A stretch of DNA of 64,000 nt from Shimwellia blattae DSM 4481 = NBRC 105725 (GTDB taxonomy: Bacteria > Pseudomonadota > Gammaproteobacteria > Enterobacterales > Enterobacteriaceae), in assembly GCF_000262305.1 (NCBI RefSeq), contig NC_017910.1:2604001-2668000 (forward strand). The letters are read 5' to 3'. Both the position numbers and the translations under genes were made by a program. Below the pieces are notes generated by a model. The model was not told where the DNA came from and did no database searches. It was given only the letters and a program-made list of their open reading frames with translations. The first letter of the stretch is position 1. Each line of letters starts with the position of its first letter. Below, in pieces: positions 9,058-18,367 of this stretch.

Positions 9058-10716
9058 TCAGTCCGCCCGCCCCCTGGCAAGCCACAGCACCCGGGAGAAC
9101 ATTTTACGAAACAGCCCCGGAATAGACTCCGCCCCCCGGTGGCTGGCTTCAATGGCCACCTCTATGGCCAGATCCGGTTTTGACGAGCGGTGGATAGCTT
9201 TGGTGATCACCCGGCGCATGTTCATCGGCACGCTTTCCGGGATCTGCGCAACCCGGTGGAACACATCGCTAAACCCCTGGCGATACATAAAATGCTCCAT
9301 ATCCATCGCCGGTAATACCGTCAGGTGTTCCCGCTCCTGCTCCCGGTTATTATCCAGCAGCCCTCTGACGGTTGCGGCATATTTTTTCCCTGCGTCGTCA
9401 CCATCCACCAGGACATGCCATTCGATCCCCATCCGCCGGGCAAATTTTATCAGCGGGCGCAGCCCGGACTGGGCGAACTCGATCACTTTAATGCCTTCGG
9501 CATCAAAATGGTGACCACACTGGCGCGCCAGCTCATTCATCACCCAGACTTCCGTCTCCCCTTCTACCAGTAACCAGCAGCGGGCAAACAGCGACGAGGC
9601 GCGATTAAAGCGGATATGAAACGCAATCCGCCGGCTGTCTTCCGCATTCATTCCCCCGGGGCCAAGCCGCCACGCGGCAACTTTGCCGGATTCACGCACC
9701 AGGCGACAGACATTTTCCACCGGCGTCAGTGACAGTAACTCACCGGAGTTTGTGGTGGTCACTTTTTGCAGCGGCAGCAAGTTGAGCAACTGCCAGGCCA
9801 CCGAAAGCATAATCGGGTGCAGGCGGGTTTCCGGATCTTCAATCAGCAGCAGCGGCCGGGCGTCCCGGTCCAGGCGAATATTGCCTTTGGCGTGCAACAG
9901 TGTGGCGAACATTCCCAGCAGGATCATCCGGTGGGAGCGGCCATTGGGCCGCTCGATCATCCGGTTTATCACATCCAGATAGCGCCAACTGCGCTGCTCA
10001 TCATAGGAGCGCCGCCGCATCAGCCGTCGGCTGCTGGTGCTGGCGCTCTGTTCAGAAAAATAGTGCTCCAGCAGTTGCACCATGGCGGATAACCCCTGGC
10101 GCAGCTGGCTGTCGGTTAAATGCTGCGGGCGGGAGACCAGCTCCCGGGCCAGCAGATCCAGCTGGCGGGCGGTCATTTCTGTTTCCGGCTGTTCTGGCAC
10201 GGTTCCGCTGCGAATACGGCGTAAAAAACGCGCATCGCGCAGGCGCAATACCGGGTTCAGGCGCGTAATATGGCAGGCTATCTCATCAATATTATCAAGC
10301 GGGATAGACTCGCCACCGTTATTAAGAAAGCTGCGCAGTGTCAGCACTGAGCCGTCATCCGCCAGCTCACCTTCCAGCCGGTAGAAAATACGGTGGTTTT
10401 CATCATCGCCGTCAATCCAGACCGGCGACAGGCAGCGATAGCGGCGCCCCAGGCGATGGCCCGGCTCCGCCTCACGCAGGGTAAGCACAATATGCAGATG
10501 ATGTTCGCGACCGTTTATTTCCCCGGGGGGGAAATAAAAGTCATCCCGGGTAAAGTGGTATAACTCCCCGGAGGGGGCCAGCAGCAGTGTCAGGGCATCC
10601 AGCAGGCTGGATTTACCCCAGGCATTCTCCCCTATCAGGACATTATCCTGATCCAGATTCAGCGACAGGCGATTAATGCCGCGAAAACCCACTATCTCTA
10701 CCCGCTCCAGAAACAT
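9058..10716 (-). CDS. ybjD: OLD-family ATP-dependent nuclease YbjD
   Basis: This 552-residue protein equals E. coli YbjD in length. It is an OLD-family protein: an N-terminal ABC-type ATPase (Walker A GENAWGKSS at about residues 29-37, LLLIEDPETRLHP Walker B near 285) followed by a TOPRIM nuclease domain (LLVEGETEV near 382 and VLVDGDDAGKK near 437). OLD proteins act on DNA in repair or anti-phage settings. The physiological role of YbjD itself is not well defined. The ATG has a strong AGGAGG seven bases upstream. It is divergent from aqpZ. Confidence 0.93.
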   Translation of the reverse strand: MFLERVEIVGFRGINRLSLNLDQDNVLIGENAWGKSSLLDALTLLLAPSGELYHFTRDDFYFPPGEINGREHHLHIVLTLREAEPGHRLGRRYRCLSPVWIDGDDENHRIFYRLEGELADDGSVLTLRSFLNNGGESIPLDNIDEIACHITRLNPVLRLRDARFLRRIRSGTVPEQPETEMTARQLDLLARELVSRPQHLTDSQLRQGLSAMVQLLEHYFSEQSASTSSRRLMRRRSYDEQRSWRYLDVINRMIERPNGRSHRMILLGMFATLLHAKGNIRLDRDARPLLLIEDPETRLHPIMLSVAWQLLNLLPLQKVTTTNSGELLSLTPVENVCRLVRESGKVAAWRLGPGGMNAEDSRRIAFHIRFNRASSLFARCWLLVEGETEVWVMNELARQCGHHFDAEGIKVIEFAQSGLRPLIKFARRMGIEWHVLVDGDDAGKKYAATVRGLLDNNREQEREHLTVLPAMDMEHFMYRQGFSDVFHRVAQIPESVPMNMRRVITKAIHRSSKPDLAIEVAIEASHRGAESIPGLFRKMFSRVLWLARGRAD

Positions 10717-11123
10717 AGCTCCTCCTGGTTTACTCCCTGGTACGTTGTACCTTTGATCCGAGTATAGTCAGATTTTCATAGCGTTAGCACGCCCATTTCA
10801 CCGGAAATAGCGAAATGAGTAGGATAATTCTCAGTTATCGTTAAACCGGCTATTTATTCCTTTTATTCACAATAATGAATTTGTGCTGTCAGCGCACCGG
10901 TATCCCAATAACGCCTATACTTCAGTTATCTTTTTTTAGCAGCGAGAGTCATCACTTTGCCCCAAATCAAATAACTGGAATTTATTTCTGTAGAAAGGCT
11001 TTAGTAAAATATTTAACATTGCAACGCTTTTATCTCCAGTGGATTCACCAACTATTTCTGGTGAGTCGTAGCATCGTATTCGGAATATTCCCGTTGCGGT
11101 ATTTAATTTTATTTGAGGTGGTT
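10717..11123. promoter_or_regulatory. ybjD-aqpZ divergent intergenic region
   Basis: This is a 407-base AT-rich stretch without a credible gene. An in-frame extension of aqpZ to 10875 has no ribosome site and no family support. A short dyad GGTAC-GTT-GTACC (10739-10751) lies just upstream of ybjD and could be an operator. Promoters for both genes must lie here. Confidence 0.35.
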
Positions 11124-11819
11124 ATGTTCAGAAAATTAGCAGCTGAATTCTTCGGAACGTTCTGGCTGGTATTCGGTGGTTGCGGCAGTGCAGTGCTGGA
11201 CGCAGCTTATCCGGAATTAGGTATTGGCTTTGCAGGGGTCGCTCTGGCATTTGGTCTGACTGTTTTAACTATGGCCTATGCTGTTGGTCATATTTCCGGC
11301 GGCCATTTTAACCCGGCAGTCACCCTCGGCCTGTGGGCCGGTGGTCGTTTCCCGGCAAAAGAGGTTGTAGGCTATATTATCGCTCAGGTTATTGGTGGTA
11401 TCGCCGCCGCTGCTGTGCTGTATGTGGTTGCCAGCGGTAAAGCAGGCTTTGATGCTGCCGCCAGCGGTTTTGCGTCTAACGGTTTTGGTGAACATTCTCC
11501 GGATCACTTCTCCATGCTGTCTGCCATTGTGATTGAAATCGTCCTGACCTGTGGCTTCCTGATTGTTATCCACGGCGCGACAGATAAAAACGCACCGGCC
11601 GGTTTCGCCCCGATTGCTATCGGCCTGGCGCTGACCCTGATCCACCTGATCAGCATTCCGGTGACTAACACCTCTGTGAACCCGGCACGTAGTACCGCGG
11701 TTGCCATCTTCCAGGGCGGCTGGGCACTGCAGCAGCTGTGGCTGTTCTGGGTGATGCCGATTATCGGCGGTATCCTGGGGGGCATTATTTACCGCTCCCT
11801 GCTGGAAAAACGCAGCTAA
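11124..11819 (+). CDS. aqpZ: Aquaporin Z
   Basis: AqpZ (231 residues) is the inner-membrane water channel. Both half-helix NPA motifs are visible (GHFNPAVTLG and TSVNPARSTA). The selectivity-filter Arg follows the second NPA, and His-174-equivalent context is retained, which indicates a water channel and not a glycerol facilitator. The start MFRKLAAEFFGTFWLVFGG matches the E. coli protein. GAGGTGGTT upstream provides the ribosome site. Confidence 0.97.
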   Translation: MFRKLAAEFFGTFWLVFGGCGSAVLDAAYPELGIGFAGVALAFGLTVLTMAYAVGHISGGHFNPAVTLGLWAGGRFPAKEVVGYIIAQVIGGIAAAAVLYVVASGKAGFDAAASGFASNGFGEHSPDHFSMLSAIVIEIVLTCGFLIVIHGATDKNAPAGFAPIAIGLALTLIHLISIPVTNTSVNPARSTAVAIFQGGWALQQLWLFWVMPIIGGILGGIIYRSLLEKRS

Positions 11820-11829
11820 TCCCACCTCA

Positions 11830-11856
11830 GGCCCGGTCTTCCGGGCCTTTGTTTTT
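11830..11856 (+). terminator. aqpZ terminator
   Basis: A GGCCCGG / CCGGGCC stem with a TCTT loop is followed by TTTGTTTTT, ten bases after aqpZ. Confidence 0.85.
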
Positions 11857-11943
11857 ATCCCCTTCCCCGATTGTGTCTTTACTCGCTCTGCGTTTGTGCT
11901 AGTGTTTTGCGCGGCGTTTTATTCAATGCAAGGACACAGCAGC

Positions 11944-12843
11944 ATGTTTTCCGGCCTTCTTCTTATCCTGGTACCACTGATTATTGGTTATTTAATCCCC
12001 CTGAAGCACAAGCCGACACTCCATATTGTGGGCCGCCTGCTGAGCTGGATTGTCTATGTCATCCTGTTCTTTATGGGAATAAGCCTCGCGTTTCTCGATA
12101 ACCTGTCGGCGAATTTGCTCTCAATACTGCACTACTCCGCCGTCAGTATTGTGGTGATCCTCGGCTGCAATTTACTTGCCTTACGGCTGCTGGACAAACG
12201 CATCCCCTGGAAACAAGAGCTGCACTCGCAGGCATTACCCTCCCGGCTGGCGATGGCGCTGGAGTCATTGCAACTGGCAGGGGTTGTCCTGCTCGGGTTT
12301 CTGATTGGGCTGAGCGGCTGGCAGCCGCTGCACTACGCAAGCCAGGCCAGTGAATACACCCTGACACTGCTACTGTTTCTGGTGGGGATCCAGCTGCGCA
12401 ACAGCGGCATGTCGCTGGCCCAGATTGTGCTCAACCGCCGGGGGATGATGATAGGCGTGGTGGTGGTTGCCAGTTCGCTGCTGGCGGGCGTGATTAACGC
12501 CTTTATTCTCGACCTCCCCCTCAAGACGGCACTGGGCATGGCCTCCGGTTACGGCTGGTATTCGCTCTCCGGCATTCTGATGACCGAATCCTACGGCCCG
12601 GTTATCGGCAGCGCGACATTTTTTAATGACCTGGCCCGTGAGCTACTGGCCATTATGCTGATCCCGGGGCTTATCCGCCGCAGCCGCTCCAGCGCCCTGG
12701 GCCTGTGCGGTGCCACCTCCATGGATTTTACCCTGCCGGTGCTTCAGCGCAGCGGGGGGGTGGAGATCGTACCCGCCGCCATTGTGCACGGCTTTTTACT
12801 CACGCTGCTGGTGCCGGTGCTGATGGCGCTATTCGCCGCCTGA
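11944..12843 (+). CDS. lysO: Lysine exporter LysO
   Basis: LysO (formerly YbjE; 299 residues, the E. coli length) is an inner-membrane lysine exporter that also confers resistance to the toxic analogue thialysine. It starts MFSGLLLILVPLIIGYLIP and has about eight hydrophobic segments. The conserved blocks LFFMGISLAFLDNL, GWYSLSGILMTES and GATSMDFTLPVLQR are present. The ATG at 11944 was chosen by homology; the reading frame is open 16 codons further up, without support. Confidence 0.95.
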   Translation: MFSGLLLILVPLIIGYLIPLKHKPTLHIVGRLLSWIVYVILFFMGISLAFLDNLSANLLSILHYSAVSIVVILGCNLLALRLLDKRIPWKQELHSQALPSRLAMALESLQLAGVVLLGFLIGLSGWQPLHYASQASEYTLTLLLFLVGIQLRNSGMSLAQIVLNRRGMMIGVVVVASSLLAGVINAFILDLPLKTALGMASGYGWYSLSGILMTESYGPVIGSATFFNDLARELLAIMLIPGLIRRSRSSALGLCGATSMDFTLPVLQRSGGVEIVPAAIVHGFLLTLLVPVLMALFAA

Positions 12844-12849
12844 TACCCC

Positions 12850-12875
12850 TTTGGCGGTATCCGGATACCGCCAAA
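12850..12875 (+). terminator. lysO terminator hairpin
   Basis: This is a perfect palindrome with arms TTTGGCGGTATCC / GGATACCGCCAAA, seven bases after the lysO stop. The T-run behind it is short (TTTG), so termination may be weak or the structure may protect the mRNA end. Confidence 0.7.
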
Positions 12876-12876
12876 T

Positions 12877-12890
12877 TTGCGCTATATCAA
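12877..12890 (+). promoter_or_regulatory. FNR-like site upstream of hcp
   Basis: TTGCG-CTAT-ATCAA matches the FNR consensus TTGAT-N4-ATCAA in 8 of 10 positions, with a perfect second half. It lies 94 bases before the hcp start. The hcp-hcr operon is FNR-activated in E. coli, so the place fits. Regulation is inferred from this match. Confidence 0.55.
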
Positions 12891-12948
12891 TTCGCTCGCA
12901 ATTTTTCCAGAAACTCTTTTATTTCCCTGCCGCAGAGGCATAACCTTA

Positions 12949-12971
12949 AACATGTATATCAAATATAACTT
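12949..12971 (+). promoter_or_regulatory. NsrR-like operator at hcp
   Basis: This 23-base element reads AACATGTATAT then CAAATATAACTT. It resembles the NsrR pattern AAGATGYNTTT-N-AAATACATCTT in spacing and in the AAATA core. It ends 12 bases before the hcp ATG and overlaps the ribosome-site area. NsrR is the NO-sensing repressor of hcp-hcr in E. coli. Confidence 0.5.
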
Positions 12972-12983
12972 TAAGGTGTGACC

Positions 12984-14636
12984 ATGTTTTGCGTGCAATG
13001 TGAACAAACTATCCGCACTCCGGCAGGTAACGGCTGCGCTTATGCCCAGGGTGTCTGCGGGAAAACTGCTCAAACGTCCGATCTTCAGGATCTGCTCATC
13101 GCGGCTTTGCAGGGGCTTTCTGCCTGGGCTTGCAAAGCACGCGAACTGGGAATTATCGATCACGCGGTGGACAGCTTTGCCCCGCGGGCATTTTTCGCAA
13201 CACTGACTAACGTAAACTTCGATTCTCCGCGCATCGTGGGCTATGCCCGTGAAGCCATCAGCCTGCGTGAAGCGCTCAAAGCCCTGTGCCTGAAAGCCGA
13301 CGCCAGCGCCACCGTTGACCACCCGATGGCCGACCTGCAACTGGCCGGTTCTGACCTGGGCGAACTGCAGCGCCAGGCGGAGCTGTTTACCCCCAACCGC
13401 GATAAAGCCACCATCGGTGAAGATATCCTCGGCCTGCGCCTGCTGTGCCTGTACGGGATGAAAGGTGCGGCGGCCTATATGGAGCACGCCCACGTACTGG
13501 GCCAGTATGACAACGATATTTACGCCGAATATCACCGTATTATGTCCTGGCTGGGTACCTGGCCTGCCGACATGAATGCCCTGCTGGAGTGTTCAATGGC
13601 TATCGGCCAGATGAACTTCAAAGTTATGAGCATTCTGGATACGGGCGAAACCAGCAAATATGGTCACCCGACCCCGACCCAGGTTAACGTGAAACCGGTT
13701 GCCGGGAAGGCGATTCTGATCTCCGGCCATGACCTGCGCGACCTCTACAACCTGCTGGAGCAAACCGAAGGCACCGGCGTTAACGTCTACACCCACGGTG
13801 AAATGCTGCCGGCCCACGGCTACCCTGAGCTGCGCAAGTTCAAACATCTGGCCGGTAACTACGGCAGCGGCTGGCAGAACCAGCAGACCGAGTTTGCCCG
13901 CTTCCCGGGCCCGATCGTGATGACCTCTAACTGCATTATCGACCCGACCGTCGGCAGCTATGACGACCGTATCTGGACCCGCAGCATTGTCGGCTGGCCG
14001 GGCGTTAACCACCTGGAAGGCGACGACTTCAGCCCGGTAATCACCCAGGCTCAGCAGATGGCGGGCTTCCCGTACAGCGAAATTGAACACCTGATCACCG
14101 TAGGCTTTGGCCGCCAGACCCTGCTGGGTGCGGCAGACACGCTGATTGATCTGGTCAGCCGTGAAAAACTGCGCCATATCTTCCTGGTCGGTGGCTGCGA
14201 CGGCGCCCGTGGCGAACGCAACTACTTTACCGATTTTGCCACCAGCGTACCGGACGACTGCCTGATCCTGACCCTGGCCTGCGGCAAATACCGCTTCAAC
14301 AAGCTCGATTTCGGCGATATCGAAGGGCTGCCGCGCCTGGTGGATGCGGGTCAGTGTAATGATGCCTACTCGGCCATTATTCTGGCGGTCACCCTGGCAG
14401 AAAAACTGGGTTGTGGCGTTAACGATCTGCCACTCAGCCTGGTGCTCTCCTGGTTTGAACAGAAAGCTATCGTTATCCTGCTGACGCTGCTCTCGCTGGG
14501 TGTGAAAAATATCGTCACCGGGCCGACCGTTCCGGGCTTCCTGACACCAAACCTGTTAGCGGTTCTGAATGAAAAATTCGGCCTGCGCCCTATCACAACC
14601 GTAGAACAGGATATGCAGCAACTGCTGGGGGCATAA
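12984..14636 (+). CDS. hcp: Hydroxylamine reductase / hybrid cluster protein Hcp
   Basis: Hcp (550 residues) carries a [4Fe-4S] cluster and a hybrid [4Fe-2O-2S] cluster. It reduces NO or hydroxylamine under anaerobic nitrosative stress. The N-terminal cluster ligands have the CX2CX11CX6C spacing (FCVQCEQTIRTPAGNGCAYA...CG). Hybrid-cluster regions (VMTSNCIIDP, GGCDGARGERNYF, LTLACGKYRFN, DAGQCNDAYSA) are intact. The ATG at 12984 gives the E. coli length; a GTG two codons earlier is less likely. hcr follows after five bases. Confidence 0.97.
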   Translation: MFCVQCEQTIRTPAGNGCAYAQGVCGKTAQTSDLQDLLIAALQGLSAWACKARELGIIDHAVDSFAPRAFFATLTNVNFDSPRIVGYAREAISLREALKALCLKADASATVDHPMADLQLAGSDLGELQRQAELFTPNRDKATIGEDILGLRLLCLYGMKGAAAYMEHAHVLGQYDNDIYAEYHRIMSWLGTWPADMNALLECSMAIGQMNFKVMSILDTGETSKYGHPTPTQVNVKPVAGKAILISGHDLRDLYNLLEQTEGTGVNVYTHGEMLPAHGYPELRKFKHLAGNYGSGWQNQQTEFARFPGPIVMTSNCIIDPTVGSYDDRIWTRSIVGWPGVNHLEGDDFSPVITQAQQMAGFPYSEIEHLITVGFGRQTLLGAADTLIDLVSREKLRHIFLVGGCDGARGERNYFTDFATSVPDDCLILTLACGKYRFNKLDFGDIEGLPRLVDAGQCNDAYSAIILAVTLAEKLGCGVNDLPLSLVLSWFEQKAIVILLTLLSLGVKNIVTGPTVPGFLTPNLLAVLNEKFGLRPITTVEQDMQQLLGA

Positions 14637-14641
14637 GCAAG

Positions 14642-15610
14642 ATGACCATGCCAACCGAACTTTGCCCGTACCGGATGCAGGTGCACCATATTATTCAGGA
14701 AACACCGGATGTCTGGACCCTGGCGCTGATCTGCCATGACTTCTACCCGTACAAACCGGGGCAGCATGCGCTGGTCAGCATCCGTAACAGCAGCGACACC
14801 CTGCGGGCCTATACCCTCTCGTCGACCCCGGGGGTTAGCGAATACATTACGCTGACCATCCGCCGGATCGACAACGGGGCGGGATCTCAGTGGCTGACCC
14901 GCGACGTTAAACGCGGCGACTACGTGTGGTTATCTGCCGCCGCCGGGGATTTCACCTGTGTCGACCACCCGGCAGATAAATACCTGCTGCTGGCGGCCGG
15001 TTGCGGTGTCACCCCGATTATGTCCATGCGTCGCTGGCTGGCGAAAAACCGCCCGCAGGCGGAGGTAAAGGTCTTTTTCAGCGTCCGCTCACCGGCAGAC
15101 GTTATCTTTGCCGACGAATGGCGCCAGTACCCGGTCACCGTGATTGCCGAACAGGGCCAGGTGCCGGGGATGGTTTCCGGGCGTCTTAGCCGGGAGCTGC
15201 TGGCAGGTGTTGCCGACATTACCGACTACACCGTGATGACCTGTGGCCCGGCGCCCTATATGGACTTTGTGGAGAACACCGTGCGCGAGCTGGGTGTCAC
15301 CCGTTTCTGGCGCGAGCAGTTCTTCGTGCCGAAAGCGGCAACCGCCAGCGGCAGCCTGACCTTCACCAAACTGCAACCGGCCCGGGAATTCCACGCCCCT
15401 GTCGGCGTAAGCCTGCTGGAAGCCATGGAAAGCAACAACGTGCCTGTTGTTGCCGCCTGCCGGGCCGGGGTGTGCGGTTGTTGTAAAACCCGGGTCGTTT
15501 CCGGGGAGTACACCACCACCAGCACCATGACCCTCACCGAACAGGAGATTGCCGACGGCTACGTGCTGGCCTGTTCGTGCCACCCGGCCGGGGATCTGGT
15601 CCTCGCCTGA
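14642..15610 (+). CDS. hcr: NADH oxidoreductase Hcr
   Basis: Hcr (322 residues, the E. coli length) supplies electrons from NADH to Hcp. An FAD-binding reductase domain comes first (RAYTLSS flavin motif at about residues 55-62). The NAD-binding part follows (LLAAGCGVTPIMSM and MTCGPAPYMD). A C-terminal plant-type [2Fe-2S] domain has ligands in CRAGVCGCCKT and a distant Cys in LACSCHP. It is the second gene of the hcp operon. poxB, which follows in E. coli, is absent. Confidence 0.97.
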   Translation: MTMPTELCPYRMQVHHIIQETPDVWTLALICHDFYPYKPGQHALVSIRNSSDTLRAYTLSSTPGVSEYITLTIRRIDNGAGSQWLTRDVKRGDYVWLSAAAGDFTCVDHPADKYLLLAAGCGVTPIMSMRRWLAKNRPQAEVKVFFSVRSPADVIFADEWRQYPVTVIAEQGQVPGMVSGRLSRELLAGVADITDYTVMTCGPAPYMDFVENTVRELGVTRFWREQFFVPKAATASGSLTFTKLQPAREFHAPVGVSLLEAMESNNVPVVAACRAGVCGCCKTRVVSGEYTTTSTMTLTEQEIADGYVLACSCHPAGDLVLA

Positions 15611-15626
15611 TAACGGCTCCTGCCCA

Positions 15627-15653
15627 ATGGCCCCTTTCCGGGGCCATTTTTAT
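15627..15653 (+). terminator. hcp-hcr operon terminator
   Basis: An AATGGCCCC / GGGGCCATT stem with a TTTCC loop is followed by TTTTATAT, 17 bases after the hcr stop. Confidence 0.85.
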
Positions 15654-15784
15654 ATCCTTTCCTTGCTGTTTTTCGGCGCGCTTTTTACCGAACTGGCAAA
15701 ACCCCGTCACTTCCGTTAAAAATATAACCTTGCCGTAACACCGCCACCCCGGGGTGTCTTTTCCCCTTTCAGGAGCCCGATGCC

Positions 15785-16789
15785 GTGATCGACTTACGCA
15801 GTGATACCGTAACCCGCCCCAGCGCCCCCATGCTGGCACAGATGATGGCCGCCCCCACCGGGGATGACGTCTACGGCGATGATCCCAGCGTCAACGCACT
15901 ACAGGAGTACGCAGCCCGCCTGAGTGGCAAAGAGGCCGCCCTGTTTCTGCCCTCCGGGACCCAGGCCAACCTTGTGGCGCTGCTCAGCCACTGCCAGCGC
16001 GGCGAGGAGTATATCGCCGGTCAGGGGGCCCATAACTATCTCTATGAAGCCGGGGGCGCTGCCGCCCTGGGCGGTATTCAGCCCCAGCCCATCGATGCCG
16101 CGCCAGACGGCACCCTGCCGCTGGAAATGGTCGCGGCCAAAATCAAACCTGATGATGTCCATTTTGCCCGCACCCGCTTACTGAGCCTTGAGAACACCCA
16201 CAACGGCAAAGTGCTGCCCCCGGACTACTTACGGGAAGCCTGGGCCTTTACCCGCCAGCACAACCTGGCGCTGCATATTGACGGGGCGCGTATTTTTAAC
16301 GCCGCAGTGGCCTGTGGCCTGCCGCTGGAAGCACTCGTCCGCTATTGCGACAGTTTTACAATTTGCCTCTCCAAAGGGCTGGGTGCCCCGGTCGGCTCAC
16401 TGCTGCTGGGGAGCCACGACTATATTCGCCGCGCCCTGCGCTGGCGCAAAATGACCGGCGGCGGCATGCGCCAGGCCGGGATCCTGGCCGCAGCCGGGTT
16501 ATACGCGCTGCAACACCAGGTTGAACGCCTGCAGCAGGATCACGACAACGCCGCCTGGCTTGCCGGGGCGCTGCGCGATATCGGGGCGGATGTCAGACGC
16601 CAGGACACCAATATGTTGTTTGTCCGGGTGGATCCGCTCCGGGCAGAGGCACTGGGCCACTATATGAAGCAGCATGATATTTTGCTGAATAGCGCGCCAG
16701 TAACCCGGCTGGTTACCCACCTGGATGTCAGCCGCCCGCAGCTGGAAACCGTGGTGCACCACTGGCAGCGTTTTCTGTCACAGCCATAA
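15785..16789 (+). CDS. ltaE: Low-specificity L-threonine aldolase
   Basis: LtaE (334 residues) is a PLP enzyme that splits L-threonine and L-allo-threonine to glycine and acetaldehyde. The N-terminus IDLRSDTVTRP, the block LFLPSGTQANLVALL and the Schiff-base lysine in CLSKGLGAPVGS (near residue 197) are family hallmarks. The start is GTG at 15785; the ATG five bases earlier is in another frame and stops at once. Its own promoter probably lies in the 174 bases after the hcr terminator. Confidence 0.95.
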   Translation: MIDLRSDTVTRPSAPMLAQMMAAPTGDDVYGDDPSVNALQEYAARLSGKEAALFLPSGTQANLVALLSHCQRGEEYIAGQGAHNYLYEAGGAAALGGIQPQPIDAAPDGTLPLEMVAAKIKPDDVHFARTRLLSLENTHNGKVLPPDYLREAWAFTRQHNLALHIDGARIFNAAVACGLPLEALVRYCDSFTICLSKGLGAPVGSLLLGSHDYIRRALRWRKMTGGGMRQAGILAAAGLYALQHQVERLQQDHDNAAWLAGALRDIGADVRRQDTNMLFVRVDPLRAEALGHYMKQHDILLNSAPVTRLVTHLDVSRPQLETVVHHWQRFLSQP

Positions 16790-16825
16790 CCCCCACGCCG
16801 GCAACGGCTAACCGGAGGATCAGGG

Positions 16826-18277
16826 ATGAAGACTATGCGCAAAATACTGGTGCTGGGCGCCAGTGGTTATATCGGCCAGCATCTGGTGGCCCGGCTGAGT
16901 GCCGCCGGGCATCAGGTGACCGCCGCCGCCCGGCGTGTCGCCTGGCTTGAGAAGCAACCCTGGCCCGGGGTGACCTGCCGCTATGTGGATTTGCACCAGC
17001 CGGAGAGCATCCCCCCGCTGCTGGAAGATGTGGACACCCTTTATTACCTGATCCACAGCATGGGGGATGGCGCCCGGCTGGTTGAGCGCGAACAGCAGGC
17101 GGCAGCCAACCTGCGCAGCACCCTGCTGCGCTATCCGGTAAAGCAGATTATCTATCTGAGCTCGCTCCAGACCCGGGAGGGGGACAGCCACTCGGCCCAT
17201 TTGCAGGCCCGCCAGCTTACCGGGGATATTCTGCGTGATGCCGACATCCCGGTCACCGAGCTGCGCGCCGGGATCATCGTCGGGGCAGGCTCAGCGGCCT
17301 TTGAGGTGATGCGCGACATGGTGTACAACCTGCCGGTGCTGACCCCGCCACGCTGGGTGCGCTCGCGCACCAGCCCGATTGCCCTGGAGAACTTGCTGGT
17401 CTACCTGGAGCGCCTGCCGGAAAGCGCCGGCGAACAGCACCGGATCTTCGAGGCCGCCGGGCCGGAAATACTCAGCTACCAGCAGCAGTTTGAACATTTT
17501 ATGGCCATCAGCGGATGCCACCGGCCGCTGATCCCGGTGCCGCTCCCTACCCGGCTGATTTCCGTGTGGTTTCTGACCATGATCACCTCCGTGCCCGCCC
17601 CGGTTGCCCGGGCGCTGATCCAGGGGCTGAAACACGATCTTATCCCTGACGATACGGCCCTGCGGGCGCTGATCCCCCAGAAACTGATCACCTTTGACGA
17701 CGCCCTGCGCCAGACCCTGGAAAGTGAGCGCCATCTCTCCCACTCGGCAGACTGGGGCTACGACGCCCTGGCCCACGCCCGCTGGCGGCCGGAATATGGC
17801 TATTACCCCAAACAGGCAGGCTACACGCTGACCACCCGCGCCAGCGCCGCCGCCCTCTGGCAGGTGGTTAACCAGCTTGGCAGCCCGCAGCGGGGCTACT
17901 TTTTTGCCAATATTCTCTGGCAGATCCGGGCCCTGATGGACCGGCTCGTCGGCCACCGGTTACCGGTCGGGCGCCCCACACATCCTTACCTGCACCCGGG
18001 GGACCAGGTGGACAGCTGGAAAGTGATTGTCGCCGAGCCATTACGGGAACTTACGCTATTATTTGGCATGAAAGCCCCAGGACTGGGCCGCCTGTCGTTT
18101 ACGCTGGAAGATAACGGCGAGGTGCGCACCCTTGATGTGCGGGCATGGTGGCACCCCCACGGCACACCGGGGCTGCTTTACTGGCTGGTGATGATCCCGG
18201 CGCATCTGTTCATCTTTAAAGGGATGGCCCGCAGAATCGTCCGTCTTGCTGAGCAATCATCACACAAATCGCCTTAA
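16826..18277 (+). CDS. ybjT: NAD(P)-binding DUF2867-type protein YbjT
   Basis: This 483-residue homologue of E. coli YbjT (476) has an N-terminal atypical SDR Rossmann domain (ILVLGASGYIGQHLV). It is followed by a C-terminal domain rich in Trp and Tyr with a hydrophobic end (LYWLVMIPAHLFIFKGMA). The C-terminal half resembles the SRPBCC-like DUF2867 family. The function is not established. The ATG at 16826 has GGAGGATCAGGG before it; a second ATG three codons on (16835) is also possible. It follows ltaE by 36 bases in the same direction and may be co-transcribed. Confidence 0.9.
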   Translation: MKTMRKILVLGASGYIGQHLVARLSAAGHQVTAAARRVAWLEKQPWPGVTCRYVDLHQPESIPPLLEDVDTLYYLIHSMGDGARLVEREQQAAANLRSTLLRYPVKQIIYLSSLQTREGDSHSAHLQARQLTGDILRDADIPVTELRAGIIVGAGSAAFEVMRDMVYNLPVLTPPRWVRSRTSPIALENLLVYLERLPESAGEQHRIFEAAGPEILSYQQQFEHFMAISGCHRPLIPVPLPTRLISVWFLTMITSVPAPVARALIQGLKHDLIPDDTALRALIPQKLITFDDALRQTLESERHLSHSADWGYDALAHARWRPEYGYYPKQAGYTLTTRASAAALWQVVNQLGSPQRGYFFANILWQIRALMDRLVGHRLPVGRPTHPYLHPGDQVDSWKVIVAEPLRELTLLFGMKAPGLGRLSFTLEDNGEVRTLDVRAWWHPHGTPGLLYWLVMIPAHLFIFKGMARRIVRLAEQSSHKSP

Positions 18278-18367
18278 ACGACGGGTTTATTCCGTCATTC
18301 CCATTGCATCGGGGCGCAATTCACGGAAGAATGCGCTGCGTAACTTAAAAGACTATAGTGGGTTGAA

